Shown here piece by piece: positions 38,817-52,286 of a stretch of DNA of 64,000 nucleotides. The DNA is taken from NCBI GenBank assembly GCA_023376005.1, contig CM042157.1, positions 66,150,891 through 66,214,890 on the forward strand, in the 5' to 3' direction. The notes below the pieces were generated by a model. That model had not been told where the DNA came from. It saw only the letters and a program-made list of their open reading frames with translations, and did not search any database. A program made the position numbers and the translations under genes. The DNA is from Doryteuthis pealeii (taxonomy: Eukaryota > Mollusca > Cephalopoda > Myopsida > Loliginidae). The number at the start of each line of letters is the position of its first letter. Within the stretch, counting starts at the first letter, position 1.

Positions 38817-41800
38817 CTGCAAGAAAAAAAAAAAAAATTATTATTAAATTGTGAATAAGAAAAAAGAGGGGTGGGGTCATTTTCAAAATTCTATCAAACA
38901 GTCCTCAGCTGCTATAATAAGACCGGGGGGAAGAGAAACAAAATGTATTTTAAAGGATTCTAGAAATTCTTAGAACCTAAAAATAGAAAACTCAAAAATG
39001 TGTTGGGTAGGACAGGAATTAGATGTCTAAATTTTATAGATTTCAGCAATTAAAACTTAAAACTTTTTGGCCTTTTTTAAGATAAAATGGAAATTTAGAA
39101 GGGATGGGGGGGGGGGGTTATTTTATAAGCCATATATAGTTTTTTTTTATTTAAAAGGTAAGTAGAAAAACATTTACTCAGCATGTCCAACCTACTTTTA
39201 AATTGAGATATAAATATTTAACCCATGAGAGTAAAATAGGGAATTAAACCCAACAGTATGTAAAAAATAGAAGAAACACAAAATATTCCAAAAAGATGAA
39301 TTTTATAAAACTCACTTTTGGAATACTTTGTTTTTTTTGTATTTTCTGCATATATAGCTCTCCATAAAAAAAAGATTGAATTTTTAGTTAAATGTGATGA
39401 ATCTGACAAAAACAAAATTGAAAATGCTAAAACTGTTTAATCAAAGTTGATGAGAAAAGAAAACTAGAAATCTTGTGTATTTCATGTGATTTAGCAATAA
39501 AAAGTCATAAAATCTGTTATTTATTCTTCTCCACCTTGTACTGTTAAAATATTTCTAGTGGAAGCCAAACTCAATTTTCACTGAGGATTATTATTAAGCC
39601 AAGGCAAAAAAAGAATGGTGGGTTTTATAATATACAAACGGGCTGTTATTTTACAATACAAAAGAGATCAAATAAATTTTTTATATCTCACCTGTAAAAT
39701 TGTTTCGATATCTTTTAGATGCATTTCATTTTCTTCAATCATTTTTTTAGATCTGTTATACACATATAAAAAAAGAAAAGAAATCACAAAATGTTTAAAG
39801 CAATAATTTTTACATAAGAAAAATGTATTTTATAAGCATACTAATTAGTATGTTACATAGGTAAATTGTCAAATATATGGAGGAATGAACCACACACACA
39901 ATTTTATGATAGAATAATTACTTTGTTCATTTTGTCACACGATTCAAAAAATTATACTGTATATCCAAACAGGATCATTTTCTCTTTTTCTCTCATTATG
40001 AAATAAATATTTCTGAGACAAGGCAACATACTGATTCATCAAAGTCTTTTCTTTATCTTATGTGCTCAAGTAAATAACATTTTAATATTATACAAAAAAA
40101 TGTGCTGTTTCAATGTAAAAATAGTATTTTTAGATAAGTAACTTTATAATTTGATGCTTATTAAAAATTTCAACTTTAAAAATTAAATGTAAATAAATTT
40201 GTAATTTGTAAAACTTGGTTATAAAACTTGGTTTTGGTTTTTTGATTCCTTAAATCCATAAAAGAAAAAAAAGAAAAAAGTGTTTTAAAACTTGAATTTG
40301 ATTTTGAGGTTTTTTTTCAGGATAAAATCTACACTGAAAAATGATGAGGTTCAAAATTCTATTTACGTTTTAAAACATTGTAAATAAATAATTAGAAAAA
40401 GAAGAGTTAAGACATTCTTACTTGTATGTGATCAATTTGGTCTCTTTTAACAATTCCCGGAAATCTGCTTTGGCTTGGGCAACTTGTTCATAACGATAAT
40501 CTTCAAATTCCTTTTCTCGTTTCTGAAAAGGAAACAACAAATGACAAGATTTTTTCCAGCAATTTATTTAAATAAGATTTTTTCAGAAAATTTAACAAAA
40601 CATGAATAACTTTGAAAGAAAAAAAAAAAAAAAAAAAAAAAAAATCTACGAGGTCAATTATTATGGTAGTTTGAGGATTCAACAAAACTATTCAAGATAA
40701 CTATAGAAAAAATTATAGAAACTTTAAATTTGAACGTAAAGGAAGCGGTTAGTGATAAACTGCTTTGAACTTAATATATTTACCAAATTTATAAATGAAA
40801 AATTCACCCCATTTTCATTTTTATCAACTACATTTCTTCAATCTACAACTTACACCAACTTGTATGTCATCAATAAAACTTTTACCAATACAAAATGATT
40901 TTTTTCTTTATTTTTTCATATTGTAATGTGCATAGTCTCTCACTTGAGAGGAATGGCCATTGCTTGAATGAATTTTGTGTGGATGAGAGAGAATGGCTGT
41001 CTAAAGAGAATGTTATTCAGAATCCAAGATTCAACTTGTAAAACAGAAAGAAAAAAAAAAACCAAAAAAAAAAAAAAAAAAAAAAAACAATTTGATTTTA
41101 CAAGCTAGTCACTAACAGTTAACCAAATTCAGAGGTGGTTCATATTTCCTGCAGCGACGAGTATAAAATAATATGATACCATATGGAAATCTAACTATTC
41201 CATAGGATAGAACATAGCAATTACATCACCATTCTCATTGCTACCATCGCTTCATTTACAGTCCTATTAAAATGCGATGAAGAGAACAAAGGAGATAGAG
41301 TAGAGTTACATTCTCGAATCTCTTTCTGTCTATATGTGTCATCGAATAAGCTCATCTCGTAGTTATCTCTTCTTCTGTGCAACACAGCTTCTACATCATA
41401 CTTAGAGTAGTTAGTGCACTCATACAGATAACGATCTCACAATCTTCAGTACTAGCTAACTCATATATTATTTATTCTCCGAGACCATTTATTTAAGTCG
41501 ATTCTTTCAACGAAAAAATAAAAAAAAATAAACTTATTTAATACAACACAATTAAGTTCTTGGTACATAAATGCAAAACATACTTATAACGAGAGCAAAA
41601 CATAGAGAAAACCATTTCTACTTTACTCAAGAGAGGATGAAAAAAGGTGAGAGAAATAGTAGTGCCATGATTATGTACAAATTTTTTATTTTTAGGAGTG
41701 GGTTGTGGGGCAATTATTTAACAGCCAGGCCATAATCCCATTCTCACAGATTCGAGTTCAGCAGATAAGAAACATATAGTGTAAAAAATGATGAGAAAGA

Positions 41801-44800
41801 AGTTATACCTCATACTACCTGGGGAATATACCAATACCCTAAGAAAAAGTCTCAAAGAACAAATTTCAAGCAGCAGCATCACATTGTGACTGAGTCAGGT
41901 TTTTTCTTCTCCTTTTCCAATTATGCGAGCTGCGCTAATATCACATTAACCACTCTCGAATACAGAGGCTTTTTGCTCATTCGGATGAGAGATTAAATGT
42001 CGAAAAATTCTTTTGACTAATTACACATTAGTAAGTAGAAAATTACCATGCTTTTTGTAGAAGAGCATTTCTCTTTGTATTTCAAGATTCTTACTTCTTT
42101 ATACAGCAGAATTTTGAGTTGGTAATTAACAAAGACAAATGTGAGATTAATATATAACATGGTTTAGTTATAAAAATATCAATATCAGTGATGGTTTTAT
42201 ATAAATATAATATAAAAAGAAAAAAAATCTATAATTTGAAGATTGCACTAAGAAATAGGTATACTGTGGAGATTAAACATGATATTTTAATTTCTGTTTT
42301 AGACATGTGTCTATATTATAAGAATACCATTTTTGCCCCCATTATACTTTAACTCCAGACTATAGGATCACTTGTTAAAAGAGAATTGGGAATCCTACTT
42401 AGGGACATAACTTCTTTTAGATCATACTCTTATTGTTATTGTGTGGAACTTCCAAGAGATCGTAAATAAGGTTAAGTTATAATGGAAAACAAAACGTAAA
42501 GTGGAAATGAAAATATTAATATAGATATTTCTTTATCTAATTCTCTTGTTTTTCACTATATATCATATAAATTGTCAAGACAATCTTTACTTATCTTTCT
42601 TTATTTTGCAAAGAAGATGATAATATATATAACGAAACCTAAAAATAGAAAACTCATCTTTGTGCACTCATTTACATAAATTAATGTAATATTTATATTG
42701 TTGTTTTTATTATCAGTTAAAAATTTTAGATCTTATCGAAAGTATAAGTGACATATAGTTAAATAAAAAGATAAGTAGGGCGCGGAGTGTACTTGCTGTT
42801 TTTTTTATTGGAATAATGTTAAGAAAGTTTAATATTTTACACACAGTGTTATATCGCTCATGAAATGACGTGATCAGTGAGTCAAATCCATGGATAAATG
42901 CTTGTCTATGCATATTTCGAGTGCTTTATATAGCATCTGGGAAAGGTATGAATGACATAACATATTACTATAAGCATCTCTCCCTCGAGCCTATGGGTCA
43001 ACGTGGATTCAGACCACTTAGAGGAAATACTACTTTGTCATTATTGATATTTTCTTTGCGTGGATAATCTCTATTTCTTTTGTTTTTTTTTTTTTTAATT
43101 ACTTCCTTGGCTTTAAGATTCTCATCTTTATGTCCGAGTGTCTTCTCAGTTCTATGGTTTATTTTGCTTTGTTGCTCTTTTCAATGCTGTAACATGTGGG
43201 GTGGTATGATAGTGTATCTTTATTGCACCAGTTTCATCTATCGTGTCGATATACAACACGACAAAAATCTGGTGGGTCAAATAACGTTGTGCAGAGAAAA
43301 CAATAATAACTCCAAAAATAAAAATAAAAAAAAAAAATACTACATACTTTACTACATATGACGATAACTGTCAAGAATTAATACCTAACGTTACCTCATA
43401 AGAAGATTGAGTCATCTCATAGCGCTTGTTTTGTTTAACTGTTTCTTTCGTCTTTCTATGAGAAAAACCAAATCTTACTACAATATTTTCTCTTAAGTGT
43501 GGTGTTAGTTGTAAGTTTTTGATTTCTTTTTAAAAAATATAATTTTCAGTTTCTCCCTCTTTATCCCATCATTTCACTAGCATCTAATTGTACGATATTA
43601 TTTATATTCGTTCTTTTTTCTCTCTGTTTAATTTATTTTTCTTGCTCTCGCAACCTAGAACTATATTTTCCACCACTCTCTTCTCCTAATTAAAAACTAT
43701 CTGTAGAAATGTATTGTTGCATAGCGAGATTAATATAAATATATAGAAACTTAAAAAACAAAAATTATTCTTTAGTTTTTTTTTTGTTTTTTGTTTGTTA
43801 AATACTTTTCAACTTAATTAATTTCATTAAGACATTTTATTTGTAATTTTGATTCTTATCCAAGATCAATTCTCCTATATTATTTGGAAGATTTAAATTG
43901 AAGACCATCTAAATGAATACACACAAACAAAATATATGTTCTCTCTTTCTATATGTAACCTGGTCGGTGAGTATAGTACAGTAGATAAGTTTTCTACGGT
44001 TGAAGAATGAATTTCCTTCTATTAAAGCTTAAACTAGTGTCCAATTATGAAGATTATGAGTGCATCTTAAGTTTGCTTCATTAGACTAATTCAAAAAACG
44101 ATAGTTAATTTCAATTTTATATTATAAAAAATTTAACTAAAATGCAAGAGAGATTAATATTCAATTGGAGACTTAACTTCAATCTTTCAACTGGATAGAA
44201 CAACTTATAGGAATCAATACAAATTAAGCAAATCCTTGCTGTTAGCTAGCATCTTATATGAATTATCTGAACACTTTTTTTATGACATAGGTTGGAATTA
44301 TTTGCATGTTGGAATAAGTTTATTCTGTAGAATTTTATAAAGGACGTCGTGGATATCCACCACTGTAAAACTTTATTTAGGAATGTAAGGTTCACCATAG
44401 GTAAAATTAAGACCTCGACATTAGCCATATCATACAGCTCGAATACCAGTGAAGTTTAGTTCCAATTATTTAATCGCAATAATAGAAAGCCGATGTCATT
44501 TGCAATGTTATGGTACGACAATGTGACTAAGCAGACCCGTAGGCAACTACGAATTTTGCAATCAAACAGCAAGGATCGTAGATTAGTCCAACCACTTAGC
44601 CCAAATAGCACTAAGGTATGACAAATGCAAGGTCGATATCTGCAACACTGACCCAGAAAACAGCAAGGAACGCACAAAGGATTTTCCTCTACACTAAAAG
44701 ATTTGCACTGCTGCTTAAACAAGGGGTCTGACACTGTAAGCAGTGCTCGCCACTTGAAGACCTAAATATGGCCAACAAAAATCAGTATAAAATAGGATTG

Positions 44801-47800
44801 TAGATGTGAATACTAGTCATATAACGCCTTCAAGAGATTTCCAATTTGGAAGCGAGCTTCTATTTAGTTTTATAGAGTGAGATAATAACTAAAAGCAAAA
44901 AAATCCCACTTAGAAATTTTAACATTTCTGTTTTTTTTTTTTTTTCCAAGTACAGGATTTACTTAGAAATTTCAAATGCGTAAACCATGCAACCTAAAAT
45001 AGGTAAAACGAATTATGATGTGACTGGAAACTTCATTAATAAAAAAACAATAAAAGCTGGTGAGAATATTGAGAAATTTAAAAGCCAAAAAAAGGGAATT
45101 AATGAGAAATAGTATCCAATGGAAGCCCGAAAATAATCTCAATAATGAAGACCTCATCCACATTGTGACGCCGCTCTAAGCGTCAGATAGAACAATTCAT
45201 TATCAATAATATAGGTATTTCTAGTAATATCATTGTTATCTTACAGAAAGCAATGTTATAGACACACACTATAGGGACATAATTAGTTATATGGGAAATC
45301 AGATCTCACTGACAATAATGACAATATACCTCTCACAAAGCAATCGTTAATAGTATTTGTATGATCTCAGTGTCTACTTGTATGAAACTGCACCACTTGG
45401 ACCCATAACGAAAACACCTAGAGTAATTAAGGGAGATATGAGTGGAACTGCTGCTACTCTAAAATATTGCTCCGTGCGTAATTCCAGAAGAACTAAATCG
45501 TAGAGCAACACTTTGACAAGAAAGCTGCTGTATCAGCCACATTAGACCCCCATCCACAACACACCAAGTTAGCACATACAAAGACATGCTGGACATCATG
45601 TTGAAGAGCTAAGGAGTTCCCAATCTAACTATGCCTGCATCTTTCTCCTGTGTGAAACCGCACTTAAATAATAGTGACTATCCAGTGTGAGCCGATCCGC
45701 AAAGAAGCTAGTATAGATTGGAGGCGCAATAGTCTATTGAGAGTGTAAGTTCCTCGAAATGGGCTACTCGTTGTCAATACTGTAGTTCACATCTCCTTGA
45801 GAACTCTGAAGCCAGTTGGTTATCTCTCCCTATCGACTTCTTTTTATATCTTTCCTTGGTTGGTATGAATCCTATTCTCTTTTCCATTGTTGATGGTTAA
45901 TATACATTTAGCTAGGGAGACTGGACTCCTGTTCCATAATATAAATCCTTCTATGGCTAGTAGGTAATCAGCTCTTTAGGGACCACGGAAGATACGTGCT
46001 TTGCATTCAAAACGCTGTTAAGACTAAACGCTTTCAAACTTGAAACTGTATCCTGTCTCTCCATTATTTATCAATTTTTTTTGTGTACATGTGTTGCCAA
46101 ATCTCCTCTGCTCGTGCTGGAATTGGGTTGTGTAAAAATAATAATATAAAAATAAAATAATCCTATATATAATAATATTTTATTCCTGTCTATATTATTT
46201 TTATATGTAATAGCTCTAAAATATATTATATTATACTTAATACCTTAGATACAAGCTCTGCCTTCTAGGTATTGTTGAATATTGCTGCGTCACGAGGGAC
46301 TTCACCCAGAGGGACAATGAATCATTATGAGTAGATATGGCTGGTGGCAAGATGTTTTCATGGATATCGCTGACTTACTACACCTGAGCAATGATGAAGT
46401 TGTAATATTATAATTATGAGGAGATAGATTCAGAACTTAAAACAAATCGATGACAGAGTATCAGTTGCAATATGCCACAATTAGGCATATTTTAGATTTA
46501 TGTGGAGTCCTGAGAATCTACTATTATTGCTTTAGAATTGTAATATCAAAGGTCCACAGGATAGAAATTTTACGGGTCGCAAATAAAGACCGTGTGTCTC
46601 ACTCATAGACTCTACTAACCTCTTTGTCGTACCTTATCTCTGTGGTTTGTTAATTTGTTCCCATTTTTAACTCTATAGAAACTATTCGAAAATGTATTTA
46701 CAGTTACACTTGACAAGGTGAGTGAAGCATAAAAAGAACTATTCAACACTGGAACTACTGGCTGTGATTTAAATTGATTATTTACTACGTCCTTATTTTT
46801 AGTCTTCTTAGTTACTATAATTATTGGACCCCTCCCAGGATATCACAATGTATCGCGTTATCTCCATTCAGACATCTGAGGCAGATTTAAGAGATAAGCA
46901 AATGTAATAATATTTTTTAAAGTTATAAATTATTAATTACTACAGGTCTGTGAAGCGAGCTCCCACTTAGGTATAAACTACAGTTCAAATTATGAAGTAG
47001 ATTTTCTCATTTAATACGATACCATCCTGGGTATTAACTGATACCTATTTCACGACAGTTTGTCAAGTTTCAAGAAAAAGCAGATAATTTTTGTGATTCC
47101 ACAGCAATAAGACTGTTAATAAAGAGAAAAACATAAATACCATCAAATCAGATAAAACAGAAGATACCTCTCCTCGTTTGAGCTATGTGAGGATTAAGCC
47201 TGTATAAAGGTATTCATACTAAGAACAGATTTGATACGATTCATTGATCCTTTCTTATTCTTAACATTATTTAAGCTAAGAATCAATATGTTCTCTCAGG
47301 AATTAATTTCTTTTTCATAAGCGATGCACAGTTTCTCGGACCGTTAAGGTACAGCAATATCCCATGGCGGGGTTGTAGACTCTATTCCGGGTATGTATAT
47401 TTCGCTCGTCTCTCCATAGAAGATTAACGGAAATCTCTAACACTGGAAATAAAACAAGATTATCGATTATATACCATATTAGAAATAGGATAACAGCCAG
47501 GAGAAGAGCAGGTGTAATGAGAAAGACGAAAAAAAAGAGATCAAATAATCCACCACACCGTCAGTTACAAGTTATCAAAAAATTTTTACAGACTTATCTA
47601 CATCTAGCAAAAAATTACTTCTCGTTGTTAAGAAGAAAAAAACTAGAATATGAAAAGAATTAATTCATTCAGTTTTCCCCTTCCTTAGTGTACATGTCAT
47701 GGATTCAGATAAAAATCTTTGAAACTTATTGAAATGAGTATGCTATTTACCTAGGTGTTTAGGATTGGTTTTGTTTATTACGATCTAGTAATGTATACTC

Positions 47801-50800
47801 ATATAAGAGTTTTTATTAATGCTTTGATTTTTTTAGCATTGTGTTATTGTAATAGTAATATAAGAGGTATAGATTTATGATTAGTATTTATGCTTTTATA
47901 ACATACTGCTCAAGATTTTTGTGAATACAAATAATATAACTAAAACTAATACAAATCTTATCAAAATTCAAACGAAGATCTTATTTTGAAGGAACCAAAG
48001 TGTTTAGTGTGAATGACCTGAGTAAATTTTTTAATATCTTAGATTTTTTAATAAATTTCAGAGGTTTTTTAATTACCTTCTCTCTATCATAATAGAATCT
48101 CGAACTAGAGATTCCAGACAATGTTACTTGCGCCAAAATGATTTTTTTTTTTGTGGGAAAAAATAGCATCTATAGCAAATCATTTTAGAAGAAAGAAATA
48201 AAAAAGTCACCATTAGCTTTTTGTACTTGCGTATCAGGATTCACTTTTTTTTATTTTAATATGTTGGTTTTCTTTTAGTAGGATAATTTACTCGAAAATT
48301 CAAAATAATAAAAATACAGGTCAACAACACAACACCTTGTTACCGTAAAAATTATTTACTTGTTCATTAATAACAATTTTTTATTATTTATCTTTTCTCA
48401 AATATAAAAGACGATTTTCCCGCGATATGATTGCAAGTATTTTACAACAGAGATCTCTTCTCTTATATAATCCGACAAATTCAAAACCTCCTAACCATGT
48501 TATGTAATATGCAGTGGATTTAGGTTTAGTATTTTATAAACAGACACTAAAGCTCCAATGTAAAGGATAATAAATATTAAAATATATAAATATAATAAAT
48601 TATATTTATCAGTTATTGCTGATTATTAAAATATTACTTTGGACAGATCTTCATTGTATCTACAGTAACCTGCGGTGATTATATACTAGTCACATCCAAT
48701 CTTCATATAACAGTGGCTAACGCTGAACTTGTAAGAGCGCGCGCGCTCTCCCGAAACACTCCAATCTTTGTATCTCGTTAAATTTAGCAAGAAGGCCTTC
48801 TTAGGTTTGATTGCTCTCTGTCAAACTCGGAATGTTTCCATAAATGTCTAAGAGAAGGTTCCAAAGAGGTTCTTGACACAAGAAATATACAATAGAAGAA
48901 AACAGAAGCCGGACTACATATTGATTTGTGTTTGTCTCTAAATTTAACTTGCATTGATTAATTTAAAGGATGCTGAGGGCAACAATAATGTTTACGTTGC
49001 AAATAATTTAACTCTTTTATATTTCAAATTCTTTCATCTACTATTAAATAATCTATGGACATGTATTCAAACTTACATTCTATTCAATCTTATTCCCAAT
49101 TTAGCTATATTTCTATGAAAAATTATGTGGGTATAATATGTACATTGATATACTCAGTCATGAGTGTAGTGAACATTATCAAATCTTCTTTAGTCAATAA
49201 GTATTGTGCGTTGCTATCTCTCTCTTTTACTTTTTATCCAGTCTTGGCCAGACTTGTTACAGGGGTGGGGTAAGGTGATCGGAGAACTTGGGGTAGCTAA
49301 AATCCGACGTTAGTGGAAATTTAGTAATCGTGTATGAGATGGAATTGGGTGTTGCAACTCTGCCTACGCAAAAGGCTCTCTATTATTTCCAATCCCTGGA
49401 GTCGTATAATTACTCTGTTATGAAATTCTCTAAACCTAAGGGGGACGGTTCCGCAAATTACGCCAGGTCACTCTTTGTTCAGCTCATACCAGTGCATCCA
49501 CATAGGCACGCTCTGCCCTGATCGGTTGGGTTGACTCTCTCTAACTGACAATATGCATTTGTCCAGGGGGTGCAAGTATACAAAGTTTAGTTTTCCTTTT
49601 TTTGTCTGGGTTGCCAAGTCTAATGATCACAACTGATATAATTCTAGCGTGAATCTCAAAAAAATATTAAAGTGTCTGAGTTTGTGTTCGTCGATTGGTT
49701 ACAACCATACTCTCAGCAAATTACAGACGCTCACATATCTATAATATGATCTTTTCTATATAAACTGTAGTATGGATTCACTTCTATATTTTGTGGAACT
49801 TAACAAACTCGCCATTTAAAATCATATAAATAACGATTTGGCGTATAATTGGTCAGAGGCAATAAACTACTCTCATATAAGGGGTAGATAGAGACTGTGG
49901 TAGGAAGGTTCAGATAAGCATAACTTTATAAGGGTTTTCGACTTAGATTACCGATATTAAATCAGAAGCAAGCATTTTTGGCCGAGAACCACTGGTTACT
50001 CTAAAAAACTCAAACAACACTATTAAAATAGGGGAACGGCAAGTAATATCCTACGTGACCTAGATGCACGATCTTGCTATTACAGTCAACTCGTTTGAGC
50101 TAGTTATCATTCAAGCAGACAGACAAACGGTACAGCTCAAGAAGGCAAGGGTCTTCTCGAAGACGTTAGGAGACCATTGAAACTTGAGCATACTTTCGTC
50201 CTTATTCGAAACCCGGTGCTGTTCTTCGTCTTTGTCGCCCCTCTTCGGTGTCTGTGTTGCGCGGCATATGAGAGTAATTTCGGCTCGGGACCAAGGCCTG
50301 TCGGCTGACGAGCATGGTCTTTTCTCTCACAACTGGTCTTCGCAATCCAGAGGCTAAGCTTCAGGTACATGCTTTCCTGTTAATCTCATCTCTCTTTACG
50401 ATCTTCATCCATCAGACTTCCTGAGATTTATTACAAAGAACAAAAAAGAACCCAAGGAAGTACCAAACAAGAATCCACCCACCGCATGAACAGGTTGGAG
50501 GGAAAATCCAATATATGACGTTGACTATAATTATTGACTTCAGCAAATAGAATAGGAAAGTTATGAACTGGATAAATTTTTTAAATGTTCTAAAAGAAAC
50601 TCGATTAAGGAATAAGAAATAAAATTGAGAATAATATAAAAGGGGAATGAATAGACAATAACCAAAAGTATAGTACAGTAGCTGCGTTAATTGCGTTTAG
50701 ATGGATCCCAAAGGGTAAGGAGGTTGGTGGCAAACAATATTACTCGGAAGATCCGGATCGAAATAGGGCTCGATTAGCCATATGCAGAAGATGAGCAAAA

Positions 50801-52252
50801 TATGCAGGCGGCAGCTGTGAACTGGTAAGTCTCAACAGTTAGTTCCGCCAATAAGTCTACCACAATACACGTCCCCCCCCCCACTGCATTCCAGACCTTA
50901 CTTCTTTGTGCATTATTTAGCTTTTGGCATTCCCCTCTTATTTACATTTTAATAAAAATTTCCTTAGACATTTAAAGAATTATTCAGATAACTTCCTATC
51001 ATTGCGAAGCAGAATTTGCCACGCATTGGATTGTTCACCCAGTGACAGGGAACGTGAACTGGGATTAGACAGACGTGAGTTTTGTCCTACCGATTGACAC
51101 GTGTTACGTTGGCCATACGTCCAGTACGAGAGGAACCGCGGGATCATAGCAACGATGCTCAAACGAGCGTCAGTGTCGCCACGGTATTACGAAAGGCGTC
51201 TCTTTTTGTTCCGCTGGAGCCTGCCATAGCAGTTGTCTGTCGCTAGTAGCAGCAGCTGTTGCAGTCGGCGGGGTGGTTCTGCCGTCTTCAGTTGTGGCTT
51301 GTCATGGCATGCGCGTACGGGCCAACTGATCTAATATAACTGAACTCCAAGTTTTTGTTATTCACATAAAATCAGTTTTGAAAATGAGTTTGACCAGTTC
51401 ATTAGAAATTGAAGGTGGGGGTGTCCATGAACACTGCACTTTTGCGCAGAAGTTCAGTGGTCATAGACCCACCACAAAAAAGGAAAACAAACTTTGTATA
51501 CAATTTAGTAGAAAGTAAAGTCAGCAGAGCGGCCTATTGTTGGTATGAGCTGAACAAAGAGTGAGTCTATCCCCTTACCTCCTAGAATTAGACCAGGGAG
51601 ATTGCTTTTGCAAGGCAGAGTGCAACACCAACATCTCCTACGTTTATCCAGATCAGATTACCCAAGTTGTATTACTCCTGTACCAAGTTGGCAAGGACTG
51701 GTATTGAACCCAGAACCTTGGGATTCCTAGGTGAATGTTCTACTGACTGAGCTTATCTTTACGCTATTATTAGTAAGATGAAAGATGTAAGAAAATCCTG
51801 ATATAAAACAATATTTGCGCATTTTATACAACTGGCAATAATTGGAAAAAAAAATCAATTGTAACTTTGTTTATATTTAATGATTTATAGAATCCTAAAA
51901 TTTGCAATAAATAATTTTAAATGAGGAAAAAAAAGGGGGGGGATCTGTGTTAAGTTAAATTTTTGTTCATTGCTTGTATATTTATTTACAGTTGAAAAAT
52001 GAATTCAAATAATTTTAACCGAAAAATCTTGAATAATTTTAATTATCCTATTAATAATGGAGCTTTTGTGTCTGTCTATAACCAAAACTACATCACTGCT
52101 TATGTCACATTACCTAAAATTGTCGAATATAGAATAAAGAACAATCTTGTTTGAATTAATTTGAATTTAACTGAGAAATTTCATTTTATTAGAAAGAAAA
52201 CATTTATTTGTATTTTGACAGGAAAACTATTTTTACATCTATTACTAAAAAG

Positions 52253-52286
<34 letters not shown>

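Larger units (their letters stand above)
41100..51700. other. Suspect low-accuracy sequence block (probable uncorrected long read or gap fill)
   Basis: Repeat families that are clean elsewhere occur here with dense small indels and substitutions: SINE tails at 42930-43030 and 45860-46130, a hAT-like MITE at 46570-46810, and a SINE at 51505-51752. A TCERG1 segment is broken in several frames. The TA microsatellites common elsewhere are mostly missing, and the texture is random-looking. Apart from these, I recognise no genes in this stretch. Edges are approximate: the left edge follows a poly-A tract at 41047-41088, and the right edge lies inside the SINE near 51.7 kb. Confidence 0.6.

Noticed and set aside
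41256..50400. Open frames within 42.7-50.4 kb as new genes
   Set aside because: They are short, lack known domains and splice context, and lie in sequence of doubtful quality.
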